Shown here one piece after another: positions 1-10,845 of a stretch of 64,000 nt of DNA. Numbering within the stretch: the stretch's first letter is position 1; the number at the start of each line of letters is the position of its first letter. The notes beneath the pieces were generated by a model. That model saw nothing but the letters and a program-made list of their open reading frames with translations. It was not told the origin of the DNA and did no database searches. A program made the position numbers and the translations under genes. Source of the DNA: Symbiodinium microadriaticum (lineage: Eukaryota > Sar > Dinophyceae > Suessiales > Symbiodiniaceae); NCBI GenBank assembly GCA_001939145.1, contig LSRX01000815.1:64285-128284 (forward strand), in the 5' to 3' direction.

Positions 1-10
1 TGACGCGCAG

Positions 11-80
11 CACGGGTTGATACTCGTACAACAGCCCAGGTTTACATACCGCGAGCTGGGCGACAATGCCGTCGAGGAGG
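11..80 (+). CDS. Candidate exon, end of G8 domain, module 1
   Basis: Open stretch after a CAG, followed by GTAATG as a possible donor. It contains PRFTYRELGDNAVEE. The LGDNAV part could match the 'LGxK' strand that precedes the next exon, as LWGK does in module 2. The phase does not join cleanly to the next exon, so this is weak. Confidence 0.3.
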
Positions 81-256
81 GTAATGTGTGGGACCCAAGG
101 TTGGAGCCATGAAGTGTGAACCCAAATCCCTGCGACAAAATGAGGGATGCGATGCATCCTCGACTCCATACCAAAGAAAGACTAGAAACCTTTCCTGAAA
201 CCCAGAACTTAAACCCTGAACCCCAGTCCCAACTTCCACCCAAGCCACCGCCTGAG

Positions 257-295
257 ATCGGAACCATGGACATCCACGGCCGGCCCCGTCTGAAG
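257..295 (+). CDS. Exon, G8/beta-helix junction, module 1 (IGTMDIHGRPRLK)
   Basis: Reads IGTMDIHGRPRLK, the 'G-T-x-x-x-H-G-x-P-R' strand that directly precedes WTRL in CEMIP/PKHD1 proteins. Acceptor GAG, then a GC donor (GCAGAC). Phase 0 on both sides joins in frame to the exon at 627. A CCCTAAA-like tract lies upstream (about 207-235) and TTAGG-like sequence lies downstream. Confidence 0.65.
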
Positions 296-626
296 GCAGA
301 CTTTCCGCGTAATTCAAATCTTCAGGGTTGTAATTAGGACAGGGCTTTGGGGCATACGATAGGTTAGATGGGGACTAAGACGGGGCTACTGTGCTCACAG
401 CCTTTTGGAGAGGCGGGGCAGCGAACTCCGTGATTGCAGTTTTGAGTTGCAGGCTGCACAGGGGCTTGGATTTGGAGTTTAGGGTCTAGGTTCAGGGACA
501 AGCATAGCTCTGGGGGTTTCAGGTTTGCCTTTGCCGTCTCTATGGCTTTTGTTATTGCGGGGGGTCACGCACGAGCATTCCTTCATCGCACCTGTGCACA
601 GCTGCATCCCGCGCAGCATCTGCCAG

Positions 627-683
627 GTGTGGACAAGGCTGGCAGAAACAGCCAAGGCTGGAGACATGAAGATCGTCCTGCAG
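627..683 (+). CDS. Exon, beta-helix entry, module 1 (VWTRLAETAKAGD)
   Basis: 19 codons reading VWTRLAETAKAGDMKIVLQ, between a CCAG acceptor and a GTGGGG donor. W-T-x-L-x-x-T-x-x-x-G-D followed by an I-x-L strand is a hallmark of the segment after the G8 domain in PKHD1/TMEM2 relatives. Phase 0/0 joins directly to the DWQAGEE exon. Confidence 0.85.
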
Positions 684-794
684 GTGGGGTGTGCGCGGCT
701 TGTGACTGCAGTATGTTTCCGATTTTTTTTTGGCATTCTGCCCTCTTCGTACTGCTCTGCATCAGCTCCCAGACTCCGCCACCTGACTCGGAAG

Positions 795-846
795 GATATC
801 GTGGACTGGCAAGCAGGGGAGGAGCTGATGGTCGCCGTCGGGGCCT
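795..846 (+). CDS. Exon, DWQAGEELMVAVGA strand, module 1
   Basis: Reads DIVDWQAGEELMVAVGA after a GAAG acceptor. D-W-x-x-G-E/D-x-(I/L)-V-V-A is the expected next landmark after WTRL. The 3' end is uncertain: a stop follows in frame, and a GA-type donor (GAGATG, leaving phase 1) or an earlier GT (831 or 837) would both work. Confidence 0.8.
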
Positions 847-869
847 GAGATGTCCGAAGTTGAAACTGC

Positions 870-1130
870 GATAAAGTAATGGTAATAATCGTAGTAGGAA
901 CAATAACAATACGAATCATACTGTTGTAAGAATACAATAATAAAAACAGTAATAATTTAGCAATAATAATAGTAATAATTACAATAACAATAACAATAAC
1001 AATAATAATAACAATAATAATAACAATAAGAATAAGAAGAAGTAGAATAATGATAATAATACTGCAACTAATAGCAATAATGTACTGAGATATAGCAATA
1101 GTATCAATATTACTAGTAATAATGAAAATA
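870..1130. repeat. AAT/AAC-rich low-complexity tract
   Basis: Imperfect AATAAC/AATAAT units. The long Ile/Leu frame on the minus strand is an artefact of this tract. Confidence 0.9.
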
Positions 1131-1159
1131 TCCCTGCGCAAAGCAGCATCCCCTGCAAG

Positions 1160-1190
1160 GCCACGGAGATCCCGCACAAGCACTTCGACG
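1160..1190 (+). CDS. Exon, ATEIPHKHFDG strand, module 1
   Basis: GCAAG acceptor, then ATEIPHKHFD plus one base, then a GTAACG donor. The position matches the 'A-T-x-x-x-H-x-x-x-E' turn after DWxxGE. A TTTAGGG-type tract follows at 1266-1324. The frame is chosen by family fit only. Confidence 0.5.
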
Positions 1191-1265
1191 GTAACGGCTT
1201 GCACGGAGCACCGCCCGGGGCTCGTCAAACAGAGGCTGCTACCTTCGCGATGCCTCCCTAACACG

Positions 1266-1324
1266 AGAAAAGTTAGGGCCAGTTAGGGTTTCGCGTTTAG
1301 GGGTCTAGGGCGTGTAGGGTTTGG
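1266..1324 (+). repeat. Telomere-like tract, TTTAGGG orientation
   Basis: Degenerate TTAGGG/TTTAGGG units after the exon at 1160. Confidence 0.75.
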
Positions 1325-1517
1325 GGAAGGTAGCTGGTAAATCTGTTCGAGATCTACACCTGGCCGAATCTTGTCCGTCCCTTCTCCTAGACACCAAGCA
1401 GACGAAGCTGCAGCCCCGACTGTCTGCGCCAAGTCCGTTGCTGGCAGACTGTGCCGTAACCCTGGGTGACAGCAGGACTTGTACCACTTACGGCTTTGCA
1501 CGTTAAGGGGTGGATAT

Positions 1518-1586
1518 GCCCTACACCCTAAACCCTATAACTCTATAACCTTGAACCCCTAAACCCGAAAACCCTAATCCCTACAG
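1518..1586 (-). repeat. Telomere-like tract, CCCTAAA orientation
   Basis: CCCTAAACCCTATAACTC... units, inverted relative to 1266-1324. Confidence 0.8.
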
Positions 1587-1638
1587 AGATAGTACGCATG
1601 GGCTGGATTGCTATGATCGCCGCCTCAAGCTAGGCCAG

Positions 1639-1674
1639 TGGACTTCCAGAACGAGCCCGGAGCTTTGCATCGGA
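1639..1674 (+). CDS. Candidate exon, VDFQNEPGALHR, module 1
   Basis: Lies between a CCCTAAA tract (1518-1586) and a TTTAGGG stretch (about 1727). GGCCAG acceptor, GTTTGC donor. Start phase 1 fits the exon at 1160. The end phase does not fit the next exon, so an exon or boundary is missing. QNE could be the Q-x-E before the R-x-I-x-x-V strand. Confidence 0.35.
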
Positions 1675-2263
1675 GTTTGCGGGCGTAGAACTGTTCTACA
1701 ATGTAGGTGTGTAGGCTTTGCAGGGCCTGAGGTTTAGGGGCTAGTGCCTTAGCTTTGATCGTTCGGTGCTTAAGGCTTGGGTTTGTGTGGGTGCGAGGCT
1801 TCAGAAATGATTCGACACTTCTGCACCAGTAGGACAGCTGTAATAGCATTGTAGCAGCACACATCAGCTACAAATCCTATCCACTGATAACACCACAGAG
1901 ATCGATTTCGTTGTAGCGTCGGAGCCTCGGCGGGATCAAGGCTTGGACTCGGAGGCCGGAGGCCGGGGTTGAGGATTTGGGCCCAAGGAGGGCCTGTCGG
2001 GGGTGTAGCATGCAGGCTTTAGGATGTCAGGACTTGGGGCCGGCAGGGTGACCAACCTCCACCTTTCCATCCGGGTGGCTTGCAAAGCAAGAGCCAAAAG
2101 CATTGCAGCACCCCAGCCCGAGTTTGGGGGCTTTTTTTGCACGGCTGCGGCCATTTCGCTGAGTTCCGTTGGCACCATAATCCAGCACAAGGACCATGAA
2201 GAGTGCCCCCTCCATCGTACTAGCAGTTTCCCAGATCAAGGGACCTTCTAAAACGGACCCCAG

Positions 2264-2330
2264 GCGCGTGTTCATTCGAAGTGTGGCCTCCGACATGAAG
2301 ACCATCTACCTCACGGCGCCGCTGGAGCTG
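2264..2330 (+). CDS. Exon, RVFIRSVASDMKTIYLTAPLEL, module 1
   Basis: CCCCAG acceptor, then RVFIRSVASDMKTIYLTAP followed by LEL. It matches the 'x-x-I-x-x-V-x-x-D-x-x-T-I-x-L-x-x-P-L' strand of the superfamily. The donor is not resolved: GGGCCCTGGTGTCC follows with no clean phase-0 site. Confidence 0.75.
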
Positions 2331-2576
2331 GGGCCCTGGTGTCCCGGATCCAGGGCTCGAGAGCTTTGTATATAATCTTTAAAGGTCTCGGTTGCTTTTG
2401 GGGAGTGCCTCGACTGTTTGGAGATAGATCCAGCTATTACCACTACAAGTACCCTGAACTTCGAGGTTCCCGAAACCCTCACCGGAGCTCTCAAGGGGAA
2501 CATGGAGGTGCCCTAAAGGCCCTAAAGGCCCTAAAAGGCCCTAAACCCTTAAAGCCTCGGAGCTTCGAGGTTCCAG

Positions 2577-2636
2577 CATATCTCCACCTTCTTCGTCCGG
2601 CCCCTGGACGAGGAGTACATCGACTTGTCGGCCGAG
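2577..2636 (+). CDS. Exon, HISTFF...EYIDLSAE, module 1
   Basis: Exactly 20 codons between TTCCAG and a GTCCGA donor, ending in the S-A-E of the conserved 'AEVGLLTRN' motif. The next exon begins with V and is in phase. A repeated CCCTAAA-like tract (about 2510-2560) sits just before the acceptor. Confidence 0.8.
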
Positions 2637-3046
2637 GTCCGAGAGCGAAGGGGAAAAAAAGGGGGACAGGGAGTCTTAAGACAGAGGCTTTTGAAAGGGT
2701 TGGTGTGTGCAGGCTTTATGAGGGCTTTGTTGGGCCTTTTTCAAGGATTTTCCTTAGGGCTGAGCCCTAAGCGGCCTCCATCCTGTGAACCCTGAAACCG
2801 GCCCAAAGCCCTAGACAAAGCTTGGCGTCTCTAAACATTGAGGACTAACAAGGGAGGGATGTGGGCCCGGGTTTGGGCTTGAGGGCACCGGGTTGGGGAT
2901 AACTCCAAGAATTATTCCTTGAATCGTCACAAGAAAGTCTTGTCTTGATTGCTGTCTCAGAGGGGACCCCGTTGCTGAGCCGTACTCACCTCCATGCCCC
3001 TGGCAAAGCCTTTTCCCTACTACCGCCAATCAATCCAATTTGGCAG

Positions 3047-3087
3047 GTCGCATTGCTGTCGCGCAACGTGAAGATTCAGGGAGATCC
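3047..3087 (+). CDS. Exon, VALLSRNVKIQGD, module 1
   Basis: TTTGGCAG acceptor. VALLSRNVKIQGD completes the signature 'AEVxLLxRNVxIxGD' begun in the exon at 2577. A GC donor (GCCTGG) fits; the frame stays open further, so the 3' edge is approximate. Confidence 0.8.
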
Positions 3088-3302
3088 GCCTGGCGCTCGG
3101 GCTTGCCTGCCAGGCCATGTTTCCATCTCGTCGCAGGTTTCGGAAGCTAGACTCATGCGGCTGATCCTGGTCCTCGTGCCCCTCTAAGGACATCCGAGCT
3201 TGACCAGTGGGGTGGCCACACGCAGGCCCCGTGTCTGCTCAGAGATTCTCTGTCGGATCCGGGACCTAATCCGCTGCCCCTTTTCGGCTGTGACTGCAAG
3301 AG

Positions 3303-3341
3303 GTGGCGTTTGGCGGCATCTACCGCATCGAGAACGCTGAG
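3303..3341 (+). CDS. Exon, VAFGGIYRIENAE, module 1
   Basis: Reads VAFGGIYRIENAE, fitting the 'F-G-G/V-x-x-x-I-x-N-V-E' strand between LLSRN and RYPIHFH. AG precedes. The donor is unclear; GAGCCG at 3339 would be a GA-type donor. Confidence 0.7.
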
Positions 3342-3849
3342 CCGGGATCTTGGACACAGAGCGCTTGAGCTGCTTGGAACAGGCCGGCCTGAACAACGAA
3401 TTCTGGCGAGGTATTTGGACCCTGGCCGTTTGGAGTTAGCAGCTTCCGGCTTGTGTTGCACGGAGATGTGACACATGAGACTTGACACGTTCAGGACTCT
3501 GCTGTAGATGGAATTGCTTCCCATCCTGAGCCCAAAGCAGAGTTCAGCGACCACCCCGAAGCCTCAACCCTAAATGGCCCTGAAGCCGGTCCGTGCCGAC
3601 CACCGAGGTTTTACCGCATGGGGCAGACCGGAGAGATGTCTCGGTGGGCCCCGAAACCATGTACTTCTGTTAGCGACGTGTCTGGTTGGATGTAGATAGT
3701 TTCCGATCAGCATTTGTAACACTGCTTGCTATAGTCTGTAATGGATACTAGTATAGATTAGTCATTAGTGTTGCCGTTCTGAGTATGATTGCTGCTATGA
3801 TTTTTCGTGAGGAGGTTCGAAATTCGCCACACAGCCTCCTGCTTGACAG

Positions 3850-3877
3850 GTACCCGATCCACTTTCACATCACCCAG
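3850..3877 (+). CDS. Exon, RYPIHFHITQ signature, module 1
   Basis: TGACAG acceptor. G completes an Arg codon, followed by YPIHFHITQ, then a GC donor (GCCATA). R-Y-P-I-H-F-H is the best-conserved motif of the CEMIP/TMEM2/PKHD1 beta-helix region, so this 28-nt exon anchors the family assignment. Confidence 0.85.
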
Positions 3878-4188
3878 GCCATAGCCTTTAAGGGCTTTCG
3901 AGTCTTCCGGGCAGCTCGGTTTCTGACTACATGTTGTATTTTATTCTATATCGAATCGTACTATACCATGTTTTGATATATTTACTTGGGTGTGGAAAGC
4001 AAGCTTGCAACTGACTCAGAGATGCATCCTGCTCGTCGTTTTTTGTCTCCGAAGTCGTAGCTTTGCTGGTGTGCAAGTGTGAAAAGATTGCGGGGAATGG
4101 AAATGCAGTAGACAGGCGATCTTCCGTCTGAGATTTATTGTGGCTTCCGCTTTGGTCGGAGGACTACGGCCAGTTCTGCTATGCCAAG

Positions 4189-4218
4189 TACAATTCCATT
4201 CATCACAGCTTCCAGCGT
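4189..4218 (+). CDS. Exon, YNSIHHSFQR, module 1
   Basis: GCCAAG acceptor, YNSIHHSFQR, GC donor (GCGCAG). It matches the 'S-I-H-x-S-F-x-R' strand that directly precedes AVAVHST. Phase 0 joins in frame to the exon at 4841. Confidence 0.75.
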
Positions 4219-4695
4219 GCGCAGATCTCAGAAACTCTGCCGCCACCTCCGGGTAATGCTGCAGGTGGCAGCTTTTCAGAAGCAGTTGCAGAAGGACTGT
4301 CAATGCAACAAATCCGATCCAGTGAAGCCTCAAAGCTATGCTGCTCAACCAGCATGGCGATAGACAGAATCGGAAAGAAGAGAACTGGCATTGATCATAA
4401 TCAACGTCGCCATGACCATCATCACCATCGCGGCCACCACCATTGCAACATCACCATACGTGAAGCCAGCAGCAACACTCAGACTGGAGCTCACAATCAG
4501 CAGCTACAGAACACACTGCAGTAGCAGTGTTCATCGTCCTCGTCGTCCTCGTCCTCGTCCTCCTCGAGCAGTAGCAGTCGCAGAAGCAGTGGCTGCGGCA
4601 CCAGGAGGTTGCCGTAGGAGTAGGAGGAGCAGACTCCCAGTCAGCAACCTGCAGCTCGTAATCGTAGTAGCATTATCGCAGAAGTAAAATGACAA

Positions 4696-4696
<1 letters not shown>

Positions 4697-4741
<45 letters not shown>
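4697..4741. repeat. (TA)n microsatellite
   Basis: About 22 TA units. Confidence 0.95.
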
Positions 4742-4744
<3 letters not shown>

Positions 4745-4840
4745 CGGCAATTAATGATTCAGATAGCTATGAGGTCAAGAGCCACAACGAATGCTTGCTG
4801 TTCTTATGTTTCCTGACCCTGCCCAGTACAGCTCGGCAAG

Positions 4841-4911
4841 GCGGTGGCCGTGCACAGCACCAACTACGTGCTGGTGAAGGGCAACGTGGCCTTCGATATC
4901 ATCGGGCATAT
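4841..4911 (+). CDS. Exon, AVAVHSTNYVLVKGNVAFDIIGH, module 1
   Basis: GGCAAG acceptor, then AVAVHSTNYVLVKGNVAF followed by DIIGH. The family pattern is 'C/A-V-x-V-H-G/S-T-x-x-x-x-x-x-N-V-x-x-x-x-x-G-H-x-x-F-x-E-D-G'. A GC donor (GCTCCT) at 4912 would leave phase 2. The expected F-x-E-D-G continuation was not found. Confidence 0.85.
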
Positions 4912-6399
4912 GCTCCTTTCTTGCCAACAGAATACATGCTTGGTTGCCATTCCCTGGTAAGATCCTTGCCACATGTTTTGCGCGAGAGCCGCCTCAGAGC
5001 CTGAGGTTCTTTATCGAGACGGGAATGGAGATGCCAGTGCCTCGAAGTTCCCAGCTGTTCTGCTCTTCCGATTGTGTCTCTCACACTTGCTGCCGGAACT
5101 TGCAGCTGCATGAGTCTGTCAATGTCGCATCAGGTCGCCTTCACAGGCCCACCTGTGAAGAGCAACAGGAAGAAAACGCAGCTTCCTGCTTGTGCCGAGG
5201 CACAATGTGTTGGAAGGCAACCTCGCAGCACTTGCCCCAGGAGTAACGCGTGACATTCTGAATGTTTTCTCAGGCCACAGATATTGCCGGTAGCAGGGAG
5301 CAAGGGTTTACGTGCTTGAAGTGCTGTGCAGCCTAGCTGCCGCAAGCCAACGCACGGAAGAAGCCAAGGTCGGTGCGATTCCCCTCTTGTCGGGCATGCT
5401 GGAAAGTGATCAGGAGCGGTCCATAGTTTTTTGGAGTCCTGGTTTGTGTTTATGTTGTGACCGTTCGTATTCTGGTAATGTTGAGTCCAAGTCGGTTTGG
5501 CATCTTGGTCGCACTTCTGCACCCTGCTCTGTACTTGACAGTCTTTGTTTGTCGAATTTCGGACTTAGCCGCAGGCTTCTGTACTAGAAATTCCTCGAGA
5601 GATTCCATCTCAGCCTACGCTTGCAGACAAATCGTCTTGCAGCTTCGTTGTTTGACCGTGCAAACACCTACTGCACTCCCCAGACCGCACATCCTTCCCA
5701 CCATACCTTGAAGACAAGATTCCCCAACTCACAATCACGATCAAAGAGGCTTTGCTCGGTATTCATGCTGTCCCCTTCTCTGCACTTTCCTGCAACTGTT
5801 ATTATCACCGGTATCGCTGGTATTGTCATTGCTACTTCTATCTCTAGATGTGTTCATGCCGTAGCAACCCTTTATCGTAAATGTTGTAGCATCCACAACA
5901 AGTACATCATTATGAAGATCATGGCAGTATTACCAATCATAACACTCATACGTCATGAGTCATAATAGTACAAACGATGCTCCTCCTCATCATAGAACAG
6001 CAGCGGCTATTGCCTGAACAGCGCAATCATGATCATTATAACGGTACGAGTAACAATAGGGAGAATAATCGTGATAGGTCCTGATAATGAGAATGAGATG
6101 TTAGAAGTAAGGATGATATTGGTCCTGATCATGATAGTGTCTACACCCCCCTCCACCCCCCAAAATTTACACCCTATTTCCACACCAAAAAGAACCGAAA
6201 TAATAAACCAACCCCAAAGAAGGGCGGTCGCGCGAACGAACGTCCATTGCACTTTACAAGAAAGCCCAACAGAGCCGAATACTAAACCCTAAGCCCGAGA
6301 CCCTATAGACCCTAAACCCTGAACCCTAAACCCTAAACAAGACCAATCAAAACCGTGCGGAAGGAAAAGAGGTGACAAAAAAAAAAAACCCTAAACAAG
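4912..6399 (+). other. Intron(s) with no recognised exon
   Basis: Apart from telomere-like repeats near the 3' end (6284-6342), I see no exon that fits the family. The expected xFxEDG segment should lie here and was missed or is too diverged. Confidence 0.4.
6284..6342 (-). repeat. Telomere-like tract, CCCTAAA orientation
   Basis: Several exact CCTAAAC units, 60 nt ahead of the PAGFW exon. Confidence 0.9.
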
Positions 6400-6452
6400 C
6401 AGCTCCGAGCTTCCAGGAGCCGGCAGGATTCTGGACAGCGGCCATGAACAAC
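6400..6452 (+). CDS. Exon, PAGFWTAAMNN, module 1
   Basis: Begins right after CCCTAAACAAG. Reads APSFQEPAGFWTAAMNN, fitting 'P-A-x-F-W-I-x-N-P-N-N' of PKHD1/TMEM2. A GC donor (GCCGGG) follows, and a TTTAGGG run comes 20 nt later at 6473. It is thus flanked on both sides by opposite-facing telomere-like sequence. Confidence 0.75.
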
Positions 6453-7213
6453 GCCGGGGGACCAGAAAAGAGCTAGGGTTTAGGGTTCTGTGTTTTTTTG
6501 GGGGGCATTTGGGGTTTTGGGGGACTTCAGTTCTTTTGGCAGGGACTGGGATTTGGGGTTTTGGGCTTAAGTATCAAGCTTGGGCAGCCCATACTCTGCT
6601 TTGGGATACTATATTGCAGTATACTATACTATAGTCTTGTATGCTTTCTTATAGCATGTTACGGTCTTTTAGGAACCAGGGTGTAGAGATTAGGTGCTTT
6701 AGAGCTGCAGAGTCCGAGTCCTCTATGTGAGGGTATGGGAGGGATGCAGTCAACCAAGGTCTGGAGAGACAACGCCCGGGAACCTGGTTTTCAAGCTATC
6801 GCACTATTCCATGAGGCCATCAGAAAACTTCACTAGAGTGAAGAGTTCCGGGAGTGCGGGGATAGCTTGAAAGTGAATCTGCGGCAGCGCCGCAGTGCTG
6901 TGCGGGCTGCGAGTTGAGGGTTCTGAGGGCCGAGCAGTAATGTCAGTAGTGCAAAGCGTAAACGCGAATATGTACCCATCCTGATTCAGCGAGCCGGGTT
7001 CTTCACACAGTGGCCGGGCGGTGCTGCTCTGTCCTGTTATGGGCGTCAACGTCTCATGCAAGCTGACCTTGGTAAATGCTTGCATGTGTGCCTTCCCATC
7101 TAGAAAGAGGCGCCAGCATGAACGCTCAGTCCTCTCTCTCAGTTTGTTTGCAGCTCGGCGGTCGACCCTAAATAAGCCACCACGCAGCTTTCCTGTCGGA
7201 GCTCTTTCCTTAG

Positions 7214-7258
7214 GTGGCGGTGACTGGATCGGACGGCTGGTATTTCCAGCTGCCCTTG
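7214..7258 (+). CDS. Exon, VAVTGSDGWYFQLPL, module 1
   Basis: CCTTAG acceptor. VAVTGSDGWYFQLP matches the 'N-x-A-A-G-S-x-x-x-G-F/Y-W/F' strand following the NPNN motif. GC donor (GCCTTG) in phase 0. A small strand exon is probably missing between this and the previous exon. Confidence 0.75.
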
Positions 7259-7959
7259 GCCTTGGCGGGATTGGCGGAGCTGAACTTCGGAGGGTGTATG
7301 GTCTTCTTCTTGTCATCATGTTCCCGAGTCTGTCCAAGGTGTCGCGTCAGTATGGCCATTGGTACCGAGAGCCTTGGGGGCCGTAGTAACGGACTTGAAG
7401 GCAGTTCTTTCAATACTCAGCCTTACTAGGCGTTCTGACGAATTCTGGATTTGCGGATTTTGTTCCGGGAGTGTTTGGAGTGGGGGGCTCAGAGTTTGCA
7501 GTTTGGTTTGTAATTAGGGCTCAGAACTTGCAGTTAGGAAGCTGGGGTCTATGTCGTGAGAGTATTTTTTCTGGTTTAGTAAAATATTCTGTTATCAGAT
7601 CATTATGGTTATAGCATATGTGTCGAGTTCTGTAGTATACTATGGTATCTTAAAATCTTAAAGTATTTTATAGCAAATACATGAAAGGGTTAGACACGCG
7701 TGGCCTGCTTCCATTTGAGAGGCAGGGAGATGCAGTCACAGTGTGTGTGTGTGTGTGCGTGTGTGCTTCAGAAGCTATAAGTATCGTAATATGATAACAT
7801 TATATTGGATTGCAAATATAACTATAACTATCTTATAGGCGTAGTATAACCTATAAACGATATAGCTGTGATCATCATATAACTACAGTATAGCATCCGT
7901 GACGAAGCCTCCAGGAGCACAGACGGCAAGCCCCAAACGGCTGACAGAGTGAACCCTAG

Positions 7960-7999
7960 GCCCGGCACGCCCATCTCGCACAACATGGACATCTACAAG
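7960..7999 (+). CDS. Exon, PGTPISHNMDIYK, module 1
   Basis: The acceptor is the AG of ACCCTAG. One base completes a codon, then PGTPISHNMDIYK, then a GC donor (GCGCCT). It resembles the 'P-x-x-x-P-L-x-x-F-x-x-N' turn after the GFW strand. Confidence 0.6.
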
Positions 8000-8335
8000 G
8001 CGCCTACGCTTTGACATGCGAGCAGCAGGGGAACCACGAGCTCCGTAGTATGGAGAACAGTAGCGGCGAAGAATCAAGACGCTGCCAGCATGGGTAGTAA
8101 CATCAGCAGCGGTGATGGTGGTAGGAGAGGTCGTAGTGAGTCGTCGTCGTCGTAGCAGCACTATGAACAACACCAGTTTATGTAGTGCAATCAGTATTGG
8201 TAGTTGTAATCTAGCAGTAGCGGCGGCGCCCAAATCTTCAACACAGATCTTCCTTTATGCACCGCTAGTTTTCGTTCAAGTACAGGCAGGTTCACACGCT
8301 ATTCGTAGTAGTTACAATGAGCAGTTACAACAAGA

Positions 8336-8410
8336 CCAACAGCAGCAGCAACAAGAACACCGGCAAGAACAGCAACAGCAACATCAACAACAACAACGAC
8401 AACAACCGCA

Positions 8411-8488
<78 letters not shown>

Positions 8489-8507
8489 ACAGCAATAACA
8501 ACATCAA
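8336..8507. repeat. (CAG)n/(CAA)n microsatellite
   Basis: About 17 perfect CAG units inside a CAA/CAG-rich region. The polyGln/Ser/Ala frames are not a gene. Confidence 0.95.
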
Positions 8508-8809
8508 CCACTGCAGCAGCAACAACGTCAACGACGAGGACAGGCAACAGCACAATTATCACCTCACCAGTTGCAAGGTTGCAGCACTTGAAGAGAAAGC
8601 TCGACAGCAACAAAACTGACTCCCCGCAACGCCGACAACTACATCAATGCAGCAAACAATTCAGACACGATCTGGATGGTGATGGTCAAATTATCAAGTA
8701 AATGTTGACATTGAAATCAAGTTTGTACATACTACCTGGAATGTGTCAGGCCAAAACTTTCGCATGAATCGGGATAGACCCTAAAACCTGAATCCTGAAA
8801 TCTTTGCAG

Positions 8810-8842
8810 CCTTGGCCGCTTGGACAGAACACCATCTGCCCT
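8810..8842 (+). CDS. Candidate exon, PWPLGQNTICP, module 1
   Basis: Bracketed by CCCTAAA-like sequence (about 8777-8795) and a strong TTTAGGG tract (8937-9018). TTGCAG acceptor and GTTGGC donor in phase 0. No confident family match; other frames are open. Confidence 0.3.
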
Positions 8843-10569
8843 GTTGGCGATCGCATTGGCGAGTGGACCCGAAATCGCTGCCACCACTTGCCAGGCCTGC
8901 TCGGCTTCTGGGCTTCAGGGCCTGGGGACTTTCAGGATCCAAGGGCTTAGGGTTTGTTGGTTTAGGGGTTTAGGGGTTTAGGGCTTAGGGTTTAGGGCTT
9001 AGGGTTTAGGTTTGTGGGGTGTAGTTCGGGTTCGAGTTGATTTGGGATGATCTACTGCAAGGCGGTTTTGAAGATGTTCGCTGCCGCTGTGTAAGTCTTG
9101 GTGACTGCGACATTGATTCGGTAAAGTTGCTCTTGGCCGCATGCTAAAGATGATTGCCCTTGACGTTTTGGATGCTTTTCGCAGCTTGAACGGGTTGTTA
9201 CATTTTTCGACACAGCTTCACATGTTGTTTTCTCGTGGTTTCGGGTGTAAAGGTTTCGATTTGTTGGAAGGGGGAAGGATGGTCGGAACCCATTGAGTCC
9301 GCAAGCAACAATAACGATGACTGGCCACTGCCGGACGCTCGGGCAGTCCTCGCAGATCCACATCTAGAGTTTGAACTATCGGGTTGCACCATAACGCACT
9401 ACTGATCGCCCGTGCCCTCCCTTCTGCAGCCCCATAATGCTGCACTTGCCGCTGAATATCCCCACCCGTCGCAAGGCAGCTGCATCCGGGTCTACTTGAC
9501 CTGGATTCCACGCAAGGACTGCGGATGCTGCCTGGGCGCAACCTCTTCGCCTGACATTCATCTTCTCATATTCAGACAGCTTAATTAATATAAGAGGACT
9601 CAAAGAAGTGTGATCAGATTCTGTGCAGGAGCCATGCAACTCCGCTTCAGATGAGAATCCCCAGATCCTGTTCAACACGACATGCTTCTTGCCCAGAGGG
9701 TCCGTAACTTGCATCTGGCTGTCTCGTTGAGGGCAGCCTTGATCTCAGAGCACAGGAGTGACTTGTACTGACATGCGGCAGCATGGCCAAGTTTGGTGGG
9801 CACGAAGCGTCCCTGACACAGATGTGTCTCCATCTTGCAAGCGGGCCAAGCGGGACTTCCATACTACTTCGCGGCCAGCTACTGCAGGTTGGGAAGTCGG
9901 AAAGGCCTGCTTCAACGCCATGAAGGTCCGGGGCTGAGTGAGACGTAGTAGTAAGATGACATGGCGCTGGCGCTGGTGCCGGTTGTGGTGGTGGTGGTGG
10001 TGGTAATTAGCAGAAGCAGCGGCAGCCGTGGTAGCAGCAGTAGCAGACGTCCAACACTAGCAGTATTTTCGAGGTGGTCGCAGAACAATGTAGTCATAGA
10101 AATAGAGGCGAGGTACCCGTAGACATGTTGATAGTGGAACTACCAGTAGAAACATTCGAAACCAGAGCTGTAGAACCCAGGGAAGCTGCGCTGGTCTACC
10201 TATGTCTGACATGCGTTGTGTTGGCCTGCTTTTCGCTGCTACGTGTCTGGAGGCACGACTAACGGCAGCAGTATCTCAGTCTAAACCTGTGCTAGCCCTT
10301 CTCTGAAATTCCAACCGACGTGAGACACGCGTGCGATTTGGCCTGTAGGGGGCGATAGCTGACGGAAGGGAAGGTGAGAGAATCCAATTCCGAAGCCTGA
10401 CGCCCCGGTAGCCCCTTCCGTCCAAGATGGGTTCCGTGCACAACCACCACATGACCTCCGTGGAGGCCAAATCGCCTTGGCCCCGGGGGGGAGTTGGGAC
10501 ATACGAAAGGGAGCTCGATGACGGCTTCCCGAGTCAAAAGAGCTTGCCGAGCCCCTTCTTGGGGGCCAG
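8843..10569 (+). other. Intron(s) with no recognised exon
   Basis: Holds a TTTAGGG tract near its start. I see no convincing coding segment; the beta-helix strands expected here were not found. Confidence 0.4.
8937..9018 (+). repeat. Telomere-like tract, TTTAGGG orientation
   Basis: GGTTTAGGGGTTTAGGGCTTAGGG-type units. Confidence 0.9.
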
Positions 10570-10598
10570 GGGCATCAGGCAGGCACTTTCACAACTAC
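10570..10598 (+). CDS. Candidate exon, ASGRHFHNY, module 1
   Basis: GGCCAG acceptor, two bases, then ASGRHFHNY, then a GTCACT donor. It resembles the 'G-x-x-x-H-F-x-N' strand ahead of the W-K-N segment. Short, so chance cannot be excluded. Confidence 0.4.
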
Positions 10599-10749
10599 GT
10601 CACTTAGACTTCAAGCTTCAAGATTTGCCTGTGTAGGGATACAGGCATGTGCTCCGAAGTTTCGGGGAATCTACGGGTCATGTGCTTCAAGGGCCTACCT
10701 CGTCGTTTCGGAGTCGGCATGTCATGAATCTCACCGAGCCTGAGGCAAG

Positions 10750-10845
10750 ACATGTTCATCGTGAAGTTCAAGCGTGCAGCAGCCGTCACTCATGGTGGCA
10801 AGTTCGAGACGGACTTTGTGAACATCCCTCACATCAAGGACTCCT
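10750..10845 (+). CDS. Exon, FIVKFKRAAAVTHGGKFE, module 1
   Basis: GGCAAG acceptor to a GTCGGC donor, 96 nt, reading FIVKFKRAAAVTHGGKFE, then TDFVNIPHIKDS. Alternating hydrophobic and polar residues fit beta-helix strands. Its counterpart in module 2 may be the VWKAAHAG exon at 46409. Confidence 0.6.

Noticed and set aside
479-1264. Long minus-strand frame rich in Ile/Val/Leu
   Set aside because: Produced by the AAT/AAC-rich tract; no domain.
8112-8619. PolyGln, polySer and polyLeu frames in several registers
   Set aside because: All six frames are open because of the CAG/CAA repeat; no flanking coding signal.
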